Assembly (NCBI GenBank): GCA_013824165.1 | Contig: PNNH01000038.1 | Coordinates: 62,001-126,000 of the forward strand | Source of the DNA: Methylibium sp. | GTDB lineage: Bacteria; Pseudomonadota; Gammaproteobacteria; Burkholderiales; Burkholderiaceae_C | Reading direction: 5' to 3' | Length of the DNA stretch: 64,000 bases | Shown here: piece after piece, positions 52,451 through 60,517 of the stretch | Layout: every line of letters begins with the position of its first letter | Numbering within the stretch: the first letter of the stretch is position 1 | Made by a program: the position numbers and the translations under genes | Notes under the pieces: model-generated | Told to the model about the DNA's origin: nothing | Database searches by the model: none | The model's input: only the letters and a program-made list of their open reading frames with translations

Positions 52451-53100
52451 GGCAGCGTGGCCGGCTGGCGCAGCTTTTGCTCAGCGGGCGCTTCGCACAG
52501 CTGGTGCCGCAGTGCCAGCGCGTACTGCCGCTCCAGCTCCCGATCACGAATGCCGTGGGCGCGCAGGCTGTGCACGGTTTGCTGCAGATAGTCCAGGGTG
52601 CTGCCGTAGCGCCCGCGTGCATGTCTGAGCACGCGTATCAGTTCGTCCTCGGCGAACGGGCCGACAAGGCTCGGGCTGCCGCGTGGCAAGGTGAAGGCCA
52701 GCGCGTGGCCGAGGTGGCCGCCGTCGCGCGCCCTGCAGGCCAGCCAGCGTGGGGTGTAGGCGCTGCTGATCATTTCTCGCGCCCAGACCTGGCGCAGTAC
52801 TGCGTCCGCTTGCTCCGGGGCAACTTCGTAGAGCACGCCTTCGCAACTGCCGCCACTGATCAGCGCCAGCACCAGGCCGGGCTGGTGTTCCGTGCCGCGA
52901 TACAGCTGCGAGCGCATGCGCAAGCAGCGGTGATAGCCATGCACCCGGGCGGCTTGAGCCGTGCGGAAGTCGAACTCCGGCTTCCAGATCAGCGAGCCGT
53001 AGGCAAACAATCGCAAAGCTTGCTGTGGCTGGCGCTGGCGCAGCAGCAGCTCCAGCCCGGTGCTTGTCTGTGCTTGCTGGTCGGCGGCGTTGAGGGGCAT
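52447..53100 (-). CDS. chaC: ChaC-type glutathione-specific gamma-glutamylcyclotransferase
   Basis: 217 residues with the ChaC substrate-binding LRLFAYGSLIWKPEFDF, then RVHGYHRCLRM, GLVLALISGGSCEGVLYEV and REMISSAYTPRWL. It splits glutathione into Cys-Gly and 5-oxoproline. That product is the substrate of the oxoprolinase at 16-19.7 kb, though the genes are 33 kb apart. Divergent from edd. Confidence 0.92.
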   Translation of the reverse strand: MPLNAADQQAQTSTGLELLLRQRQPQQALRLFAYGSLIWKPEFDFRTAQAARVHGYHRCLRMRSQLYRGTEHQPGLVLALISGGSCEGVLYEVAPEQADAVLRQVWAREMISSAYTPRWLACRARDGGHLGHALAFTLPRGSPSLVGPFAEDELIRVLRHARGRYGSTLDYLQQTVHSLRAHGIRDRELERQYALALRHQLCEAPAEQKLRQPATLP

Positions 53101-53155
53101 GAAGGTCGGTGGCGCGGCAATGCTGTACCAAGCTTGTAACCAGGGCGGCGCTCGC

Positions 53156-53176
53156 TCGTGTAATATGGTTACACGA
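53156..53176. promoter_or_regulatory. HexR-like operator upstream of edd
   Basis: Perfect 8-bp arms TCGTGTAA (53156-53163) and TTACACGA (53169-53176) around a 5-nt centre. The inner part TGTAA-N5-TTACA matches the form of the HexR (RpiR-family) operator that controls edd-eda genes in proteobacteria, where KDPG releases the repressor. The edd ATG is at 53208. A TAATAT hexamer inside the repeat could be the -10, so a bound repressor would block RNA polymerase. hexR itself is not in the window. Confidence 0.65.
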
Positions 53177-53207
53177 ATTCAAACGGCGAGTTACATCGCT
53201 TGAGACC

Positions 53208-55025
53208 ATGGATCCTACCGTCGAGACTGTCACCCGGCGCATCCGCGAACGCAGCGCTGCGACGCGGGCGCGCTATCTTGCACAGATCGAGCGCCTTGCG
53301 GGCCGGCGCCGGGGCGTTGAGCGCATGGGCTGCGCCAATGTCGCTCATGCTTTCGCAGCGATGCCTGCGAATGACAAGCTGCGCATCGTGGCCGAGAAGG
53401 CGCCGCATCTGGCGGTCGTGACCGCCTACAACGACATGCTGTCCGCGCACCAGCCCTACGAGCGCTACCCGGCCCTGATCCGTGACGAGGCGGCCCGGCG
53501 TGGCGCGACGGTTCAGGTAGCGGGTGGCGTGCCGGCCATGTGCGATGGTGTCACGCAGGGGCTGCCCGGCATGGAGCTGAGCCTGTTTTCGCGCGACACC
53601 ATCGCGATGGGCACGGCCGTGGCCCTCAGCCATGATGTCTTCGATGCGGCCTTGCTGCTGGGCATCTGCGACAAGATCGTGCCGGGCCTGTTGATCGGCG
53701 CGCTGCATTTCGGCCATCTGCCCTGCGTGTTCGTGCCGGCCGGACCGATGGGTAGCGGCCTGTCGAATGGCGAGAAGGCCAAGGTGCGCGAGCTCTATGC
53801 CCAGGGCAAGGTCGGCCGCGAGGAACTGCTGGCGGCTGAGTCGGCGGCCTATCACGGCGCCGGCACCTGCACCTTCTATGGCACGGCCAACAGCAATCAG
53901 ATGCTGCTGGAAGCGATGGGCTTGCATGTGCCGGGCGCCGCCTTTGTCCATCCGGCCGAAACGCTGCGCGACGAACTGACGCGCAGCGCCGTCGCTAGCG
54001 CGCTGGCCATCACCGCCAAGGCGCGCTACACGCCGATTGGCCGCCTGGTCGACGAGCGAAGCATCGTCAACGCGATGCTGGCCTTGCTGGCCACCGGCGG
54101 TTCCACCAACCACCTGATCCATTGGGTGGCCGTGGCGCGCTCGGCCGGCATTCTGATCGACTGGAGCGATTTCTCCGAGCTGTCGGCCATCACGCCGCTG
54201 CTGGCGCGTGTCTATCCGAATGGCAGCGCGGATGTGAACCAGTTCCAGGCCGCCGGCGGCCCGGGCTATGTGATCCGCGAGCTGCTGGACGCCGGCCTGA
54301 TGCATGAAGACGTCAGCACGGTGAGCGGCGCTTCACTGCGTGAGCAGACCCGTATGCCGACGCTGGGTGCGTCGGGCGGCGTCGAATGGGCTGCACTGCC
54401 CCAGCAAAGTGGCGACGAGAGCGTGGTTCGCCCGGCGGCTCGGCCTTTCAGCCCCAGCGGTGGGCTGAAGCTGCTGCAAGGCAATCTGGGCCGGGCCGTC
54501 ATCAAGGTCTCCGCCGTGCCTGAGGATAGGCATGTGGTGGAGGCGCCCGCCCGCATCTTCACCACGCAGGAAGCGATGCTGGCCGCCTTCGACGCCGGTG
54601 AGCTGGAACGCGATGTGGTGGTGGTGCTGCGCTTCCAAGGCCCGCAAGCCAACGGCATGCCTGAGCTGCACAAGCTGACGCCGCCGCTGGCGGTGCTGCA
54701 GGGGCGCGGCTTCAAGGTGGCCCTGGTCACCGACGGGCGCATGAGCGGCGCTTCCGGCAAGGTGCCGGCCGCCATCCATGTTTCGCCTGAGGCCTTGGCC
54801 GGCGGCCCCTTGGCGCGCTTGCGCGATGGCGACTTTGTGCGGCTCGATGCGACCACGGGCAGCCTGCAGGCGCTGGTTAACGAAGTCGAGTGGGCCGCGC
54901 GTGCGCTGGCGGAGATCGAGCCCTTGCAGGCTGAAGACAATGCCCACGGTCTGGGCCGCGAACTGTTTGCCGGCATGCGTCGCAACGTCAGCAGCGCCGA
55001 GCAGGGCGCCATCAGCTGGTTGTGA
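53208..55025 (+). CDS. edd: 6-phosphogluconate dehydratase
   Basis: 605 residues from the ATG at 53208, matching E. coli Edd in length. IlvD/Edd family: [19 protein letters not shown], the Fe-S region [60 protein letters not shown] and a C-terminal [22 protein letters not shown] in parts. It makes KDPG in the Entner-Doudoroff pathway using a [4Fe-4S] cluster. Operon with eda, 36 bp apart. Confidence 0.96.
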   Translation: MDPTVETVTRRIRERSAATRARYLAQIERLAGRRRGVERMGCANVAHAFAAMPANDKLRIVAEKAPHLAVVTAYNDMLSAHQPYERYPALIRDEAARRGATVQVAGGVPAMCDGVTQGLPGMELSLFSRDTIAMGTAVALSHDVFDAALLLGICDKIVPGLLIGALHFGHLPCVFVPAGPMGSGLSNGEKAKVRELYAQGKVGREELLAAESAAYHGAGTCTFYGTANSNQMLLEAMGLHVPGAAFVHPAETLRDELTRSAVASALAITAKARYTPIGRLVDERSIVNAMLALLATGGSTNHLIHWVAVARSAGILIDWSDFSELSAITPLLARVYPNGSADVNQFQAAGGPGYVIRELLDAGLMHEDVSTVSGASLREQTRMPTLGASGGVEWAALPQQSGDESVVRPAARPFSPSGGLKLLQGNLGRAVIKVSAVPEDRHVVEAPARIFTTQEAMLAAFDAGELERDVVVVLRFQGPQANGMPELHKLTPPLAVLQGRGFKVALVTDGRMSGASGKVPAAIHVSPEALAGGPLARLRDGDFVRLDATTGSLQALVNEVEWAARALAEIEPLQAEDNAHGLGRELFAGMRRNVSSAEQGAISWL

Positions 55026-55061
55026 GCTGCCCATCACCATTGCCAAGAAGGACGACTTCCC

Positions 55062-55691
55062 ATGCCGATTGAAACCGCTTCGCTGGCCGCCCATGGCCCG
55101 GTGATTCCCGTGATCGTGATCCAGCGGCTTGAAGATGCCGTGCCCATGGCCGAAGCCTTGCTTGCCGGTGGCGTCAAGGTGCTCGAGGTCACGTTGCGCA
55201 CGCCGGTAGCGCTGGCCGCCATGGAAGCGATTGCGCGCGCCGTGCCGCAGGCCATCGTCGGCGCTGGCACTTTGCGCACGGTTGATGATGTGCGAGCGGC
55301 TCGCGACGCTGGCTGCCAGTTCGGCGTCAGCCCCGGCTTCACCGAAAGCCTGGCCGAAGCCTGCCGCGTTCATGGCCTGCCGCTGCTGCCGGGCGTCTCG
55401 ACCGCCAGCGAGGTGATGCAGGCCAATGACGCCGGCTATCGTTTCCTGAAACTGTTTCCGGCCGTGGCGGTGGGCGGCGTCCAACTGCTCAAGGCCTTGG
55501 CCGGCCCGTTTGCAGATGTCAGCTTTTGCCCCACCGGCGGCATCACGCCCGACAACGCGGCCCAGTTTCTGGCGCTGCCGAATGTGCGCGTCTGCGGCGG
55601 CTCCTGGCTAACGCCGGCTGATGCGATCGAGCAGGGTGACTGGGCGCGCATCACCGAGCTGGCGCGGGCCTGCACGGCGTTGCGCGCCTGA
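55062..55691 (+). CDS. eda: KDPG/KHG aldolase
   Basis: 209 residues, TIM-barrel class I aldolase. Motifs: VIVIQRLEDAVPMAEALL, KVLEVTLRTPVAL with the catalytic Glu, AIVGAGTLRT, FGVSPGFTESL, and the Schiff-base lysine in GYRFLKLFPA (Lys130), then CPTGGITPDN. Splits KDPG to pyruvate and glyceraldehyde 3-phosphate. Second and last gene after edd, under the same operator. Confidence 0.96.
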   Translation: MPIETASLAAHGPVIPVIVIQRLEDAVPMAEALLAGGVKVLEVTLRTPVALAAMEAIARAVPQAIVGAGTLRTVDDVRAARDAGCQFGVSPGFTESLAEACRVHGLPLLPGVSTASEVMQANDAGYRFLKLFPAVAVGGVQLLKALAGPFADVSFCPTGGITPDNAAQFLALPNVRVCGGSWLTPADAIEQGDWARITELARACTALRA

Positions 55692-55697
55692 GCCAGC

Positions 55698-57311
55698 TCA
55701 GGCCGGCTGCCGTGCGCGGCGGCGCAGCTCGACGGCGTGGGTCTGCTTCAGCGCGCTGGGCTCATTGCGCTCCAGCTTGAACAGCGACACGGCAGCGCTA
55801 ACCTCGGCCGATTGCTCGCCGAGTCGTCCGGCGGCATGGGCCAGCTGCTCGACGAGGGCGGCGTTCTGCTGCGTGATGCCCTCGATCTGCTGCACCGCGA
55901 GGTAGACCTGCGAGATGCCGCCGAGCTGCTCGCGCGCCGCGGTGTCGATGCTGCCGATCAGCTGCCTGAAGCTGGCCACCGAATTCAAGGTGTCGTCGAT
56001 GCTGGCACGTGCCGCCGTGGTCTGACGGGCGCCGGTTTCGACTTGTTCGCTGGATTGCTGGATCAGCTGCTTGATTTCCTTGGCCGCGGTCGAACTGCGC
56101 TGCGCCAGCGCGCGCACCTCGGCAGCCACCACGGCAAAGCCGCGGCCATGCTCGCCCGCCCGCGCCGACTCGACGGCCGCATTCAGGGCCAGGATATTGG
56201 TCTGGAAGGCGATGCTCTCGATCAGCTGGATGATGTCGGCGATGCGCTGCGACGAGCCCGAGATCGCGCCCATGGTGTCCGTCACGGTGTGCACCACCTC
56301 TGCACTTCGCTGCGAGACCTGGCCCAGTTCGCCGGCGACGGCGTTGGCCTCGCTGGCGGAGTCGGAGGTCAGCTTCACCGTCGCGCTGATCTGCTGCATG
56401 CTGGCCGCCGTTTCCTCCAGGCTCGCCGCCTGCGCGTGGGTGCGCTGGGCCAGATCGGCATTGCCCTGGGCAATGTCCTGGCTGACGGCATTCATGCGCG
56501 CCAGCTCGGCGCGCGTGTCCGAAACCAGTGCGCGCATATTGACGGCCAGCTGGGCCAGCGCAGTGGCGAGGCGGCCGCCACCGTCCGGCCGATGGGACAT
56601 GTCGAGATCGGCGCTGAGGTCGCCGGCAGCAAGTTGATTGGCGTACTCGATCACGGCCCGGTAGCCCGCGCTGTGACGTCGATGCGCAAGCGCCGCAACG
56701 ATGGCGGCCAAGCCGGCGATGCCCAATGCAGCCCAGGCGGTGCCCAGTTCCGTGCCCGCTGCGCCCGCCAGGCCGATCAGTGCATAGCCCGGCCAGTAAG
56801 TCAGCCAGGGCAGGCGGCGGCGGCTGCGTTGCAGCAAGCCCTTGATGCCAGTCTGCAGCAGCTGTCCCTCGCTCAGGCGCAGCGTCAACTGGCCTTGCCG
56901 GGCTTGCTCGCGCATGCGCGCATACAGGGCTTCGCTGGCCCGGATCTGCTCGCGGCTGGCCTCGGAGCGCACTGACAGATAGGCCTGAACCTGGCCCGCC
57001 GCCATCAGCGGGGTGACATTGGCGCGCACCCAGTAGTGTTCGCCGTTCTTGCGGCGGTTCTTCACGATGCCCGACCAGGGCTTGCCGGCCTGCACCGTGG
57101 CCCAGAGGTCGCGGAAGGCTTCCTCGGGCATGTCCGGATGGCGGATCAGGTTGTGGGGCTGTCCCAGCAACTCCTCCCGGCTGAAACCGCTCACGTCGAC
57201 GAAGGCCGCGTTGCAATGAAGGATGCGGCCCTTCAGATCGGTGGTTGAGACCAGGTTCTTGCCGCTGGGGAAGGGGTGTTCGACTTGTGAAACGGGCAGG
57301 TTCGTGCGCAT
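55698..57311 (-). CDS. Aer-like PAS methyl-accepting chemotaxis protein
   Basis: 537 residues. The N-terminal PAS domain (about 1-120) has [41 protein letters not shown] and [18 protein letters not shown], close to the FAD/heme-type PAS of Aer. Two membrane helices (about 150-200) and a HAMP-like stretch follow, then the signalling tip ([33 protein letters not shown] in parts). It probably senses redox or oxygen internally, having no periplasmic domain. Upstream on the minus strand lie two direct CCCCTA repeats 20 bp apart. Confidence 0.92.
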   Translation of the reverse strand: MRTNLPVSQVEHPFPSGKNLVSTTDLKGRILHCNAAFVDVSGFSREELLGQPHNLIRHPDMPEEAFRDLWATVQAGKPWSGIVKNRRKNGEHYWVRANVTPLMAAGQVQAYLSVRSEASREQIRASEALYARMREQARQGQLTLRLSEGQLLQTGIKGLLQRSRRRLPWLTYWPGYALIGLAGAAGTELGTAWAALGIAGLAAIVAALAHRRHSAGYRAVIEYANQLAAGDLSADLDMSHRPDGGGRLATALAQLAVNMRALVSDTRAELARMNAVSQDIAQGNADLAQRTHAQAASLEETAASMQQISATVKLTSDSASEANAVAGELGQVSQRSAEVVHTVTDTMGAISGSSQRIADIIQLIESIAFQTNILALNAAVESARAGEHGRGFAVVAAEVRALAQRSSTAAKEIKQLIQQSSEQVETGARQTTAARASIDDTLNSVASFRQLIGSIDTAAREQLGGISQVYLAVQQIEGITQQNAALVEQLAHAAGRLGEQSAEVSAAVSLFKLERNEPSALKQTHAVELRRRARQPA

Positions 57312-57451
57312 CTGGGATCGGCCGATAGGCCGCCCAGCCGGCGCGCGGCACCGAGGCGGAATCGACGAAAGGCAAAGGCGCCGATCCTAGGGGTGTTGAA
57401 CCCTGAATAGGGGACAAAACCCTGGTCGTTCGTGCTCTACCTCACAACTGG

Positions 57452-58219
57452 CTACAAATTGATGTCGACCAGCACGGGGGCATGGTCGCTGGGGCGCTCG
57501 TTCTTGCGCGGCAGCTTGTCGATGGTGCAGGACGCCACGGCGCCGCGCAGTGCTTCGCTGACCAGGATGTGGTCGATGCGCAGGCCCTGGTTCTTGCGAA
57601 AGGCCAAATTGCGGTAGTCCCACCAACTCCAGCACTTGGGTGCCTGCTCGAACAGCCGGAAGGCATCTACCAGACCCAGTTCCTGCAGGCCCCGGAAATG
57701 GGCGCGCTCTTCCTCGGTGCAATGGATCTGCCCGGCCCAAGCGACCGGGTCATGGACGTCGCGGTCTTCAGGTGCGATGTTGAAGTCACCCATCAACACC
57801 AGCCGGGGATGCTGCTGCAATTCCTCGCGCAGCCAGCCGCGCAAGGCGTCCAGCCAGCCCATCTTGTAGGCGAACTTGTCGCTGCCCGGCGCCTGGCCAT
57901 TCGGAAAATAGGCGCCCACGCAGCGCACGCCGCCGACCGTGGCGGCGATCACCCGGGCCTGCTCATCGGCGAAGCCCGGGATGTTCTTGACTACATCCTG
58001 GGCCGGCAAGCGGCTCAGCAGGGCCACCCCGTTGTAGGTCTTCTGGCCGAACCACTGCACCTGGTAGCCCGCAGCGCCGATCTCCAACGTGGGGAACTTG
58101 TCGTCGGTGAGCTTGGTTTCTTGCAGCACCAGCACGTCGACCGGGTTGGCGGCCAGCCAATCGAGCAGCTGGGGCAGGCGTACGGCCAGGGAGTTCACGT
58201 TCCAGGTGGCTAATTTCAT
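57452..58219 (-). CDS. xth: Exodeoxyribonuclease III
   Basis: 255 residues from the start at 58219. Exonuclease-endonuclease-phosphatase fold: KLATWNVNSLAVRLPQLLDWL, VLQETKLTDDKFP with the metal-binding Glu, ALLSRLP, MGDFNIAPEDRDVHDP, WSWWDYRN and the terminal PSDHAPVLVDI with catalytic His. AP-endonuclease and 3'-repair activity are expected. Divergent from the flagellin gene. Confidence 0.95.
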   Translation of the reverse strand: MKLATWNVNSLAVRLPQLLDWLAANPVDVLVLQETKLTDDKFPTLEIGAAGYQVQWFGQKTYNGVALLSRLPAQDVVKNIPGFADEQARVIAATVGGVRCVGAYFPNGQAPGSDKFAYKMGWLDALRGWLREELQQHPRLVLMGDFNIAPEDRDVHDPVAWAGQIHCTEEERAHFRGLQELGLVDAFRLFEQAPKCWSWWDYRNLAFRKNQGLRIDHILVSEALRGAVASCTIDKLPRKNERPSDHAPVLVDINL

Positions 58220-58569
58220 AGGGAACTGATTTGTTGATCTTGTGGGTGATGAATCCGAAAGCGCGAGGAGGTGCCTCTCTCGCAGCCCCGCGCATGCGAG
58301 TTGAGATTCGGCTCGGCGCCGGCCGTTCGCAGCGTTTGCCGTCATCCTACCTGCCGGCAGGGCGAGCCGTCCGAGTCCAGGTCGGCCTGCGCGGATCGCG
58401 CCTCAGCTGTGTTGACAGCCAGCACTGGCACTTGTTTCCGGCTGCGACACGCAACCTTCTTTTCGAACGCATTTAAGTTCTCTGGCGCATGCGTCGCCTT
58501 GTGCTGTTGAGGGCAGGAAAGACCTGCTCGCAACGCAGACAAGCAAACCCTGACCGGAGTGAACCCATC
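58220..58569. other. 350-bp intergenic region between xth and flagellin
   Basis: No gene is supported here. It is GC-rich in its first two thirds and AT-richer near 58440-58490. A TTGACA hexamer lies at 58412-58417 without a good -10 at 16-18 bp. I found no clear sigma-28 (TAAA...GCCGAT) or sigma-54 (TGGCAC-N5-TTGC) promoter for flagellin; TGGCAC occurs near 58426 but the -12 element is poor. The flagellin Shine-Dalgarno (GGAGTG) is just before 58570. Confidence 0.6.
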
Positions 58570-59400
58570 ATGTTGAGCCTGAATACAAACGCCGCCGCCC
58601 TGTCGACCCAAGGTTCGCTGGGCCAAACCCAGAAAGCCCTGTCCACCTCCATGACCCGCCTGGGCACTGGATTCCGCATCAATTCGGCAATGGACGACGC
58701 TGCCGGCCTGCAGATCGCAACCCGCCTGAACGCCCAGGTCAGCGGCATGGCTGTGGCCCAGCGCAACACGCAGAACGGCATCTCGATGCTGCAGACCGCC
58801 GAAGGCGCGTTGACCGAAGTCACCAACATCGTGACCCGCATGAAGGACCTGGCCACGCAAGCCGCCGACGGCACCGCCACGGCTCCTGACCAGACCGCCA
58901 TGCAGGCCGAGTTCGCCGACCTGAACGCCGAGCTGACCAACATCATGACGAACACCAAGTTCGGCGGTGCGGCCCTGCTCACCGGTGGCAAGCTGGCGGC
59001 TGCCGTGACCTTCCAGATCGGTGCTGATGCCGCCGAGACCTATGCCTTCGACGCCTCGACCCAGCTGACGGCCGTAACGACGGCGCAGACCGCGCTGGCG
59101 GCCGGCGCGCTGACCGGCGGTACCGCCAACGCCGCCATTGGCCTGGCCAACACCATGCTGGACGGCGTCGGTGCACTGCGCGCCAAGCTGGGCGCCGGTG
59201 CCAACCGTCTGGATCACGTCTACAACAACCTGCAGAACATGAGCACCAATGTCTCGCAGGCCAAGGGCCGCATCATGGACACTGACTACGCGACCGAATC
59301 GTCCACGATGACCACCAAGCAGATGCTGCTGCAGGCGTCGAACTCGATGCTCAAGCAGAGCAACAGCCTGTCCGGCATGGTCATGTCGCTGCTGCAGTAA
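58570..59400 (+). CDS. fliC: Short flagellin
   Basis: 276 residues from the ATG at 58570. Both conserved ends are present: MLSLNTNAAALSTQGSLGQT, then TRLGTGFRINSAMDDAAGLQIA and NTQNGISMLQTAEGALTEV at the N-side, and ALRAKLGAGANRLDHVYNNL, TDYATESSTMTTKQML, LLQASNSMLKQ at the C-side. The variable middle is very short, so there is no large surface D2/D3 domain, as in many lateral or short-filament flagellins. Followed by a strong terminator; monocistronic. Confidence 0.94.
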   Translation: MLSLNTNAAALSTQGSLGQTQKALSTSMTRLGTGFRINSAMDDAAGLQIATRLNAQVSGMAVAQRNTQNGISMLQTAEGALTEVTNIVTRMKDLATQAADGTATAPDQTAMQAEFADLNAELTNIMTNTKFGGAALLTGGKLAAAVTFQIGADAAETYAFDASTQLTAVTTAQTALAAGALTGGTANAAIGLANTMLDGVGALRAKLGAGANRLDHVYNNLQNMSTNVSQAKGRIMDTDYATESSTMTTKQMLLQASNSMLKQSNSLSGMVMSLLQ

Positions 59401-59440
59401 TCGCGCACCGCGCGCTGCCGCAAGGCGGGACCGCAGAGCA

Positions 59441-59465
59441 AGCCAGGCCCCGGCCTGGCTTTTTC
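59441..59465 (+). terminator. Rho-independent terminator of flagellin
   Basis: Stem AGCCAGGC / GCCTGGCT with a CCCG loop, followed directly by TTTTT. It lies 41 bp after the fliC stop, consistent with a strongly expressed single-gene transcript. Confidence 0.9.
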
Positions 59466-59523
59466 ATGGCTGTTGCATCTCGCCTGAACGTCTGTTCGAC
59501 GCCGTCTGCATCCGTTCCTGTCG

Positions 59524-60504
59524 ATGACCCAGCCCATTCCCGCCCTCCTTGCGCTGCGACCGACTGCCCAGTGGCCTGGCGGCCTGCCGCCGCGGCCACT
59601 GCCGCTGGGCGAGCCCCTGCAGTTGCGGATCGGCAGCGGTGCGGTCGGCGAGCTGCTGGCCCACGGGCCCCAGGGCCTGCTGTTCACGCTGCCGCCGGGC
59701 AGCGCCCGGCCGGGCGACGTGCTGCTGGTGCGGGTGCTTTCCATCGAGCCGCAGATCGAGCTGCAGCTGATCGAGTACCGTCCGCAGACCGCGGGGCGCA
59801 GCATTCCCGGTGGCAGCGATCCGGCCGATGCGATGCCGGCGCTGCGCCCCGACCAGGCCTGGTTGCAACGCCTGCATCTTGGCCCTGGGGCGGTCGAGAG
59901 CCTGCCGATCGCGCTGGCCACCCAATGGCGCCAGCGCGTGCTGGCCGGCGTGCTGCGCCAGCCGCCGCCGACGGCGCTGCTGGCTGCCAGCGGTGCCGAG
60001 CATGTGGCCGAAGCCGCCTCGGCCCCGCTGCCGCTCTATCCCTTGCCCGGCTGGCCGCAGCTGACACTGCTGCTGCGCCTGCTCAGTCCGGCAGCACCGG
60101 CCTGGCCGCAGGCGGCGGACGATGCGGCGCTGGCCAGCGACACGGAGGCTGCCGCGCAGGCGCAAGAGCAGCAAGGCTTGCGCCTGCAGCTGAGCGTGAC
60201 GCTGGAGGGCGAGACGGTGCAGCTGCTGCTGCAGTGGCAGCATGGGCTGCTGCTGTACTTCGTGACCGAGTCGCTGCCCCTGCTGCAGGCTCTGCGTCAG
60301 CGTCTGCCGCAGATCGCCCTGGCGCTGGCGAGCATTCCTATGCCCGTGCGCTACTGCCTGTTCGGGCGACAGATTCCGGCCGGCCAGCGGCCCGCGGCCC
60401 GCCCCAGCCAGGGCCTGGCCCACACCAGCAGTGCGGCGCTGTTCCGCGCCGCGGCCGAGATCGTCGCGGTGCTGCAGCGCGAGCCCTTGCTCCCGCCGGC
60501 CTGA
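59524..60504 (+). CDS. Possible FliK-like flagellar protein (weak similarity)
   Basis: 326 residues, rich in Leu, Pro and Gln. I do not recognise a firm family. The C-terminal third (QGLRLQLSVTLEGETVQLLL, QWQHGLLLYFVTESLPLLQA, LRQRLPQIALALASI) has the alternating beta/helix pattern of FliK hook-length-control C-domains, and the N-terminal half is a low-complexity Leu/Pro/Gln linker. Position between fliC and flhA on the opposite strand to flhA supports a flagellar role. Other readings, such as a general flagellar assembly protein, remain open. Confidence 0.55.
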   Translation: MTQPIPALLALRPTAQWPGGLPPRPLPLGEPLQLRIGSGAVGELLAHGPQGLLFTLPPGSARPGDVLLVRVLSIEPQIELQLIEYRPQTAGRSIPGGSDPADAMPALRPDQAWLQRLHLGPGAVESLPIALATQWRQRVLAGVLRQPPPTALLAASGAEHVAEAASAPLPLYPLPGWPQLTLLLRLLSPAAPAWPQAADDAALASDTEAAAQAQEQQGLRLQLSVTLEGETVQLLLQWQHGLLLYFVTESLPLLQALRQRLPQIALALASIPMPVRYCLFGRQIPAGQRPAARPSQGLAHTSSAALFRAAAEIVAVLQREPLLPPA

Positions 60505-60517
60505 GCTTGCGCAGCGT

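Noticed and set aside
58412-58440. Sigma-70 or sigma-54 promoter for flagellin (TTGACA, and TGGCAC near 58426)
   Set aside because: No acceptable -10 at 16-18 bp from TTGACA, and the -12 GC element expected for sigma-54 is missing.
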